Translations under genes and position numbers: made by a program
The notes under the pieces: generated by a model
What the model was told of the DNA's origin: nothing
The model's database searches: none
The model's input: the letters and a program-made list of their open reading frames with translations, nothing else
Part shown: positions 20,207 to 24,867 of the stretch, piece by piece
How positions within the stretch are numbered: the stretch's first letter is position 1
Layout: each line of letters starts with the position of its first letter
Origin: a virus
Direction: 5' to 3' (one strand)
DNA length: 24,867 nt
IMG/VR virus record: IMGVR_UViG_3300040758_000017
Coordinates: 1-24,867 of that record

Positions 20207-21099
20207 TAGATTACAATGTCCCCCTGTTCGTTAATAGTCTCAGAAACGTACTCGCCGTCTACCACCGCCGTATCAATCTCAGTCTGAGCAGATGTGACTT
20301 GTGACTCAGCTTCCGCCTCGGCCTGCGCAGCTTCTTGCTCCCCATCCTTGACTTTGTTACGGTTGATATACTGAAGATAAATCTCTCCAAACGCCGAACG
20401 CTCTTCCTTTGTGATATATGCAAAGTCCGCAAACACCGGAACGTAACTATAGAACTTCCCGGTCTGAATCTGCTTTGTACTCAGTCGGAACTTAACGTCA
20501 AAAAGGTTAGGGTTGCGGCCTTGTGCCTTGCCCATCGCAATCAATCGTGCAAGATTCTGCATACCGTGCTCGAACGGCTCACGCGCCTTGGAGCGAATGT
20601 ACATCTGCATTGGCAACCGATAGATCGTATCCAAGAGCAGAACGTAGTAACTGCAATCGCAAGCCGGGATAAGACTCTTATCAGCGAATCCGGTCTTATC
20701 CTTATGTTCGCGCCATGCATTCCAGCTAGCCTTTGTGCAATTCGCGCAAGTCATAGACTGTGGAACCTTGGCCTTGGGGTCGGGGGAGACCATGTCGTGA
20801 CTGAAACACATTAGATTCTCAAGAGTTCGATTGAGTTCTCCCGGCTGACCGATGTGATATTGGCGCTGTTCGGTCGGCATGACCAGCAGCGTACAGAAGA
20901 GTTCGTCAAACTGGTCACCTGTGTTGGTGATACGGAGCTTTCCAGGAACGGCCCCATCAATGGTGGTGTTTTTCTGCACGATGCTGACAGTTGCGGGCTT
21001 CAAAGAGAACAGCTTCGATCCAAAGTCGATCCCTAGACCTCCTTGTTGGATAGCTGTAGTCGTGTTTTCGATAATAGCAAGTTCGTTTTCGTTTCCCAT
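20206..21099 (-). CDS. probable DNA-binding or recombination protein with zinc-type Cys motifs
   Basis: The product has 297 residues. Cys98-x-x-His101, Cys118-x-x-Cys121 and Cys147-x-Cys149 could hold metal. The order (beta-rich N-terminal half, C-x-x-C insert, acidic Glu/Ala/Gln-rich tail ending in hydrophobic DIVI) resembles phage single-strand-binding or annealing proteins, whose acidic tails recruit partners. Its neighbour upstream is a Cas4/RecB-like nuclease, which fits. This is inference; no named family is certain. It is the first gene after the promoter at 21145, with AGGAG before ATG 21099. It ends in TAATG overlap with the exported-protein gene. Confidence 0.55.
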   Translation of the reverse strand: MGNENELAIIENTTTAIQQGGLGIDFGSKLFSLKPATVSIVQKNTTIDGAVPGKLRITNTGDQFDELFCTLLVMPTEQRQYHIGQPGELNRTLENLMCFSHDMVSPDPKAKVPQSMTCANCTKASWNAWREHKDKTGFADKSLIPACDCSYYVLLLDTIYRLPMQMYIRSKAREPFEHGMQNLARLIAMGKAQGRNPNLFDVKFRLSTKQIQTGKFYSYVPVFADFAYITKEERSAFGEIYLQYINRNKVKDGEQEAAQAEAEAESQVTSAQTEIDTAVVDGEYVSETINEQGDIVI

Positions 21100-21144
21100 A
21101 TTCTCCTAAATCTCCTTTTGCTTCTCACGTTCAATCTTAAGTAT

Positions 21145-21174
21145 ATAATACACTAAGTACCATACTGTTGTCAA
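21145..21174 (-). promoter_or_regulatory. sigma70-type leftward promoter
   Basis: On the minus strand TTGACA (21174-21169), an 18-base spacer, and TATTAT (21150-21145). Transcription would start near 21138 and run into the gene at 21099. The -10 overlaps GTATATAATAC, one base different from the 11-base palindrome seen five times elsewhere. Confidence 0.75.
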
Positions 21175-21186
21175 GGGCCAAATACG

Positions 21187-22341
21187 TTATTTCAGAATTT
21201 CTAGCAACATTTCCGGGAGTACCAAAGCCTTTGCCGCCTTTTTGTCCCGTTTCTCAGCCTTGGCTTGTGCTGCATCCGCGTCCCTCTGCTCCTTAGACTT
21301 TTTCGCTTCTTGGTACAAGTTCTCACAGAACTGACACCCACAAGTCGGCTTCCGTTGTCCTTTATACTTGTCAGCCTTAGAACACTTGATCTTACTTGCT
21401 GCTATCTTAGCCGCACTCTTAGCAGCTTTTACACGGACACTGCGTGCGCTTTTTGTGGCCTTCATCCGAGCCTCTACTGTGTCCATGCTACGCTTCAGCT
21501 TCAGAGCTGCCAGAAACGCCGCTAGGTCACACTTGTATGTGTTCTTCTCTAAGTGCCACTTCTCGAATGCGGCATCATCTTTTCCGAGACGAACGATCCA
21601 ACGATCCGTAACCTTCTCCCCCGTCTCTTCTACATAAGCCTCTTGGTAGATAGCCGTCTGTAACAGGTACTCAGCATAAAGGTAATTTGAACTTTTCCAG
21701 TCACATATACTCAACCTATTCTTAAACTTGTTAGGACAGCACAGCGGATCATCACACGCATCGGCAAGACAAAGACCATCCAGTGTTCCGGCGACCTTGT
21801 GCTTCTTACTATAAACCTTACGCTCTGTACACAACCAGCGCACGTTGTGGGAGTGCATCCAGTCCAAGGCCGCAATACAGGCATTCTTCGCCCGTTCCTC
21901 TGCTGGCATATTATTCAGAATCTGCTCGATCATTCCGTCGTCCTTAGCCAGGACGGCCTTAATATACGTCTCGATCCAATTGTGTGCAATGTTGCCGATG
22001 TTACTTGCGTCGTCTAGATTCTCTTTGTGCGCAGACTTGGCTTCGGCAACCAACTTCTCAAACTCGGTCCTGGGCAGGATTACAGTACCATCTACCGTTG
22101 GGACAATGAGCATCAGCTTCTGCTGCATCATCTTGCACGCCCAAGGGATTAGTACCATACTCTTATCCATGATGTGACAGATGTTGGTAACACCATCCTG
22201 TACTTCAAGCTGCCCGTCAGGAGTAACTAGAAGGTAAACGTGGTTTTTAACATCGTACCGGAGTTCAATGGTACGATTATAAAACCAGTAGCTTTCTGTT
22301 ATCCCGCCGAACTTTCCTATGAACTCTTCTATATCAGCCAT
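21187..22341 (-). CDS. Cas4/RecB-like PD-(D/E)XK nuclease
   Basis: The product has 384 residues. The nuclease motifs appear in order: GNIAHNWIETY (near 116-126), VAGTLDGL (near 183-190), ICDWKSSN (near 212-219) and the QTAIYQEAYVEETG helix. D-(x)n-D-x-K is the catalytic metal site. The family resects or cuts DNA ends. Cys are present near the C-terminus (CGCQFC region near 333-338) which could bind iron-sulfur or zinc as in Cas4. The last 120 residues are Lys/Ala-rich with coiled-coil character. The start ATG 22341 overlaps the stop of the 50-residue gene (TAAATG). Confidence 0.85.
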   Translation of the reverse strand: MADIEEFIGKFGGITESYWFYNRTIELRYDVKNHVYLLVTPDGQLEVQDGVTNICHIMDKSMVLIPWACKMMQQKLMLIVPTVDGTVILPRTEFEKLVAEAKSAHKENLDDASNIGNIAHNWIETYIKAVLAKDDGMIEQILNNMPAEERAKNACIAALDWMHSHNVRWLCTERKVYSKKHKVAGTLDGLCLADACDDPLCCPNKFKNRLSICDWKSSNYLYAEYLLQTAIYQEAYVEETGEKVTDRWIVRLGKDDAAFEKWHLEKNTYKCDLAAFLAALKLKRSMDTVEARMKATKSARSVRVKAAKSAAKIAASKIKCSKADKYKGQRKPTCGCQFCENLYQEAKKSKEQRDADAAQAKAEKRDKKAAKALVLPEMLLEILK

Positions 22342-22494
22342 TTACACTCTCCCGTAAAGCGCCAGTCGCGCTTCAGTCTCTTTGTTCCCAACGTAGGTAT
22401 ATCCGCGCCGCTTGGCTTCCGATGCTACAGCGCGGACGAACCCATGAGAATCTTCCACTTTGCGTCTGGCTGTAATCAATTCCACTCCGTTCAT
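22342..22494 (-). CDS. small hypothetical protein (50 residues)
   Basis: The start ATG 22494 has GGGGGA at good spacing and the TAA abuts the nuclease start (TAAATG). The product is MNGVELITARRKVEDSH... ending LALYGRV: a basic helix-strand domain without Cys. It fills the gap before the nuclease gene and should be co-translated with it. No family is recognised. Confidence 0.65.
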   Translation of the reverse strand: MNGVELITARRKVEDSHGFVRAVASEAKRRGYTYVGNKETEARLALYGRV

Positions 22495-22539
22495 CACTTT
22501 TCCCCCTTCGCTGACTTCTTAGCGCCGCTGAAGCGCCAG

Positions 22540-22974
22540 CTACTTAATGCAAACCGTCTTTCCGTGCTGAATCAGAATGTCGAAATTTGAGAGAAAATCC
22601 TTGCCAAGAATCCCCTGAATCTTGCGACCATTGACACTGAAACCATCCAAGGGCATAACGGCGATGCTCTGACGGGTCAAAGTGGATTTTCCAACAGTGA
22701 TTGAATTCACCATCGTCATGTACCCGGAGACGTGCCCCTTGGTTCCCAACACTGAAACATTCTCGATCTCAGGAGTTCCATGAGATATTTCCGGATCGAG
22801 CGTGGTGATCTGAGCACCTGTGTCGAGCACGAAATTGTGCGGTGAGTCGCCATTGATTGCAACGGGGATAGTCAGAAAGCGGTCGATAGTCTTCAGCGGG
22901 ACAGCGGTCATGCCAGCAGGGCACTCAGCGGCGGCGATAGTAGCGAACAGAAAGCAAAGCGCAAAGAGTTTCAT
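22540..22974 (-). CDS. exported retropepsin-like aspartyl protease
   Basis: The product has 144 residues. The first 17 (MKLFALCFLFATIAAAE) form a Sec signal peptide. The mature part has the single-domain aspartyl protease layout: FVLDTGAQITTL with catalytic Asp51-Thr-Gly, the flexible GTKGHVSGYM region, and the IQGILGKDFLSNFDILI end that supports the active site. Such domains dimerise to form one active site. Many free-living bacteria encode exported relatives; in a phage it is unusual. Mature Cys18 and Cys142 could pair. The start ATG 22974 overlaps the preceding stop (ATGA), so expression belongs to the leftward block. Confidence 0.8.
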   Translation of the reverse strand: MKLFALCFLFATIAAAECPAGMTAVPLKTIDRFLTIPVAINGDSPHNFVLDTGAQITTLDPEISHGTPEIENVSVLGTKGHVSGYMTMVNSITVGKSTLTRQSIAVMPLDGFSVNGRKIQGILGKDFLSNFDILIQHGKTVCIK

Positions 22975-23225
22975 ACGCTCCCTGCTACCACTTCAATTGG
23001 CTCCACGTTAGCCGCACAAACCGTGATGCGCCGCTTTCCAGTCGCCGCTTCTGTATCATGCACGGATGGGGGAAGTATCTTAGCAGTCCCTTTCGACCAA
23101 CTGTCCAACTTCCCCACATGCCAGCCATTACGGTAGTATCTGACAAGGACTCCGAGTACTAATCCATCTGGCAGAGGCTTCTCGACGGCCTTGGTTTTAG
23201 TTTTCTTTGCCCTTGTCTTTGCCAT
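22971..23225 (-). CDS. small basic hypothetical protein
   Basis: The product has 84 residues. A Lys/Arg/Thr-rich N-terminus (AKTRAKKTKTKAVEKP) precedes a beta-rich part with LVLGVLVRYYRNGWHVGKLDSW and GKRRITVCAANVEPIEV, like a small barrel (SH3 or Tudor type). Binding of nucleic acid is plausible. It overlaps the protease start (ATGA) and the preceding gene's stop (TAATG). No named family is recognised. Confidence 0.6.
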   Translation of the reverse strand: MAKTRAKKTKTKAVEKPLPDGLVLGVLVRYYRNGWHVGKLDSWSKGTAKILPPSVHDTEAATGKRRITVCAANVEPIEVVAGSV

Positions 23226-23572
23226 TACTCGTCTACCTCTTCCATCTCCAGCGTAGACTGGAATGCCTTGCTCCGTTTAACCTGTTCGAAGAACTCGCGT
23301 TCAGCCCGCTTGTAACCCCGCAGCCATAAACTCTTCTGCGGATTGTCCCGGTACGGGCTGTTGTACAGGGGAATACATGCTTTGAAGGCGCTCTCACCGG
23401 CCTTAACAATGTCGTCATAGACTTCGTTGTAAGCCTTCGCACGACGAGGAACCGAACGCTGGAACACCGGGTGAGTACCCGTGGCTGTGGCCGGAGGGCG
23501 ATTGAACCTAATAGAACGCCCATGCTCTCGGGCCGGTTGCTTATGGTCGTGAAAAACGGTAGTCGTTGTCAT
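23225..23572 (-). CDS. hypothetical protein
   Basis: The product has 115 residues. The first 45 are disordered-looking (HDHKQPAREHGRS...); the C-terminal half has PYRDNPQKSLWLRGYKRAEREFFEQV, a helix with Arg/Lys and aromatic residues. The NP-KS-WL-GY-RAER pattern is common in small bacterial and phage proteins that contact nucleic acids. The ATG has AAAGGA but at a long spacing of about 13 bases. No named family is recognised. Confidence 0.6.
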   Translation of the reverse strand: MTTTTVFHDHKQPAREHGRSIRFNRPPATATGTHPVFQRSVPRRAKAYNEVYDDIVKAGESAFKACIPLYNSPYRDNPQKSLWLRGYKRAEREFFEQVKRSKAFQSTLEMEEVDE

Positions 23573-23609
23573 AATTGTCTGCCCATCCTTTAATGGGTTC
23601 TAAGGGGTT

Positions 23610-23660
23610 TTGTTACGGTTATAGGTTATAGGTTAGCAAGCGCTTATGCAAGCTCTTATG
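23610..23660. repeat. tandem repeats between the recombinase and the next gene
   Basis: Plus-strand 7-base units TTGTTAC, GGTTATA, GGTTATA, GGTTAGC (23610-23637) are followed by a 12-base pair CAAGCGCTTATG, CAAGCTCTTATG (23637-23660). The second 12-base unit holds the TAA stop of the recombinase gene. Confidence 0.8.
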
Positions 23661-24183
23661 CGAGGGATTTTGCAAACTCAGCCGACGCCTCACCATCGGA
23701 GACTCTGAGATATGCGCCGGTACTACCCAAACACTTATGCCCGAGATACTGCCGCACACTCTCAATTCCGATCTTCTTAATCGCCAGCATAGCGCAGGAG
23801 TGTTTGAGGGAGTGCGGATGGCACTTGTGCCTCGGAAGACCTGCTGCCGCTCCTGCCCGCTGCATCATCTTGAATACCCCATCCCGAGTCCAAGGGAACA
23901 GGCGCTCCTTCTTCTTAAGAGTACCATACAGTTTTGCCAGCATGGTGTATTCATCTAGCTCCGGGTCAGGGTGTTTGATATACGGCTGGATAGTTTTCAG
24001 AGAACCTTTCAGCCGCTGTACGTTAATATACCCATCAGCGACACTCTCCTTGGTCAATCCTATTAACTCACTAACACGTAGCCCGTGAAAGAATCCAACA
24101 ACAAACATCAAACGCTTTCGTTCGTCAGGAATCTTTCCGAGTAGTTGCTTGAATTCGTCTACTGTCAAATGCTGCATAGCCAT
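23656..24183 (-). CDS. minimal tyrosine recombinase (integrase-like)
   Basis: The product has 175 residues, a catalytic domain only. Residues R36 (HGLRVSEL), K59 (QRLKGS), H124-x-x-K127 (HSLKHS), H149 (YLGHK) and nucleophile Y158 give the family order, with Lys in place of the second Arg. There is no N-terminal core-binding or arm-binding domain, so DNA recognition is likely compact. Family enzymes join or resolve specific sites. The start ATG 24183 has AGGA. It lies directly after tRNA-Leu, a common location for integration genes. Alternatives are a site-specific resolvase for genome dimers or an inverting enzyme. Confidence 0.85.
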   Translation of the reverse strand: MAMQHLTVDEFKQLLGKIPDERKRLMFVVGFFHGLRVSELIGLTKESVADGYINVQRLKGSLKTIQPYIKHPDPELDEYTMLAKLYGTLKKKERLFPWTRDGVFKMMQRAGAAAGLPRHKCHPHSLKHSCAMLAIKKIGIESVRQYLGHKCLGSTGAYLRVSDGEASAEFAKSLA

Positions 24184-24194
24184 TTACGTCCTCG

Positions 24195-24222
24195 TTTCTT
24201 AGAACTTTCTTAGAACTTTCTT
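24195..24222. repeat. 11-base tandem repeat between tRNA-Leu and the recombinase
   Basis: AGAACTTTCTT occurs at 24201-24211 and 24212-24222, preceded by a partial unit TTTCTT. The array touches the tRNA CCA end. Confidence 0.8.
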
Positions 24223-24308
24223 GGTGCGGGCGGAGGGATTCGAACCCCCATGCCCCTAAGGGCCGGGGCTTTTAAGGCCCCTGTGTCTGCCAGTTCCACC
24301 ACCCCCGC
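24222..24308 (-). tRNA. tRNA-Leu (anticodon TAA)
   Basis: An 87-base class II cloverleaf with encoded CCA. The anticodon stem GGGGC/GCCCC holds the loop CTTAAAA. A long variable arm (GGCCCTTAGGGGC region) and the TGGTGGAACTGGCAGACAC D-arm are typical of leucine tRNAs. The acceptor has one G-G mismatch. It decodes TTA and TTG. Confidence 0.9.
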
Positions 24309-24321
24309 ATACTTCCAGGCT

Positions 24322-24354
24322 ACGTCTACAACACTTCTAGAACACTTCTACAAC
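24322..24354. repeat. 11-base tandem repeat, three units
   Basis: Plus-strand units ACGTCTACAAC, ACTTCTAGAAC and ACTTCTACAAC (24322-24354) are in register with one or two changes. The middle unit contains the TAG stop of the gene at 24337 (minus strand). The tRNA lies 13 bases away. Confidence 0.8.
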
Positions 24355-24857
24355 AACCTTAACCGTCCTTCCATTTAGTGCGTTCTTCACACGTTGAATC
24401 TGCTGCTGAAGGGTATGCACTAACTTGTCAGACTGTGATGCATTATCGACGGTGGTAATAGAGCCGATAAACGGACTGCTCACTGTCGGTGCATCAATCT
24501 CAATATCATTCAAGTCTTGGCCAATCCACTCCATGAGAGTATACGGACCGAGCTGCAAATCCGGGAACCGACCCGCAATCTCCAGAACATCCTTGCGCAC
24601 AAAGAACAGTACCATATGCTTGTTCAGTTCGGTATTATGGTCCCGGACAATAATAAAGTTCGTGTCATCCCGCGCTTCATCAAGTACCCTCGCCGGGTAC
24701 GCATCTTTAGCAGTTGTGGTAAAACCATACACATTACTGGCAGCCAGCGGGTTATCCGTGCCTTCTCGTGCTCGTCTTGAACAGCAAGCAAGAGTTTTTC
24801 GTACCGGGCTACTTCGCGCTCGTAAAATCCAATGTCGTAATCAAAACTGTCTGTCAT
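24337..24857 (-). pseudogene. hypothetical gene split by an apparent one-base frameshift
   Basis: ATG 24857 with AGAGGA starts MTDSFDYDIGFYEREVARYE..., a good helical sequence to about DEHEKA (24760). After this the frame reads poorly (MCMVLPQLLKMRTRRGYL). The frame one base back is open from there and continues TDNPLAASNVYGFTTTAKDAYPARVL... to a well-formed C-terminus VKVVVEVF at 24337. Adding one G in the CGGATAACC stretch (near 24755) would join the two halves as EKARDNPLAAS. It could be a sequencing or assembly error, a real mutation, or programmed frameshifting. No slippery heptamer is evident. Function unknown. Confidence 0.65.
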
Positions 24858-24867
24858 TTTATCCTCT

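Noticed and set aside
1-24867. Alternative genetic code (TAG read as an amino acid)
   Set aside because: The TAG at 121 suggested it, but other convincing genes (thyX, lysozyme, 199-750) end in TAG at sensible places.
1-24867. CRISPR array
   Set aside because: The tandem repeats here have units of 7-12 bases without spacers, unlike CRISPR repeats of about 25-37 bases with unique spacers.

Overview
The window looks like part of a double-stranded DNA tailed phage (Caudoviricetes) genome, or a prophage, of a bacterium I cannot name. The evidence is dense, mostly overlapping genes (ATGA, TGATG and TAATG junctions), strong Shine-Dalgarno sites, lysis genes, a phage-style replication set, a private thymidylate and deoxynucleotide supply, five plus-strand tRNAs and one minus-strand tRNA. 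The standard genetic code appears to be used: TAA, TGA and TAG all end genes.

Layout. Positions 1-8290 read rightward. First comes the tail end of a probable virion gene interrupted by a perfect 40-base hairpin that carries its TAG stop. A SleB-like hydrolase and a holin-like membrane protein follow. Two good sigma70-type promoters (1601-1629 and 1725-1733) then serve a metallophosphoesterase, small paralogous proteins, a zinc-finger/DUF5664 pyrophosphohydrolase-like protein, tRNA-Ala and tRNA-Gln, thyX, tRNA-Gly, tRNA-Thr and tRNA-Trp, a T4-type lysozyme, an intrinsic terminator, and a B12-dependent ribonucleotide reductase with its own terminator. Positions 8336-24857 read leftward and converge on that terminator. 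Listed from the right, in order of transcription: a frameshifted gene, tRNA-Leu, a minimal tyrosine recombinase, small proteins, an exported retropepsin-like protease, a Cas4/RecB-like nuclease, a promoter, a probable DNA-binding or recombination protein, an exported Cys protein, a nucleoside deoxyribosyltransferase-like protein, an unknown 230-residue protein, an HNH nuclease, an SF2 helicase, an RNA-ligase-like fragment, a primase-helicase, a tiny kinase-fold protein, an endonuclease VII-like nuclease, RecA, a second promoter, and a MazG-like pyrophosphohydrolase.

How they fit together. The leftward block is a replication and recombination module: unwinding and priming by the primase-helicase, strand exchange by RecA, end processing by the Cas4-like nuclease, junction resolution by the endonuclease VII homologue, and an SF2 helicase. 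The reductase, ThyX, MazG, DUF5664 and deoxyribosyltransferase-like proteins manage the deoxynucleotide pool. Lysozyme, the SleB-like hydrolase and the holin-like protein would handle the cell wall and exit. No terminase, capsid, portal or DNA polymerase gene lies in the window.

Beyond the genes, the main unexplained signals are: (1) the stop-containing hairpin with an open frame on both sides; (2) an 11-base palindrome GTATTWAATAC found five times, once inside a promoter spacer; and (3) short tandem repeats of 7, 11 or 12 bases sitting at gene junctions, often running into stop codons or ribosome binding sites. Several genes of 24-54 codons, too short for routine calling, are placed from overlaps with their neighbours. 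No stretch over 300 bases lacks an annotated feature; the longest without a protein gene (5533-5860) holds three tRNAs and a repeat array.
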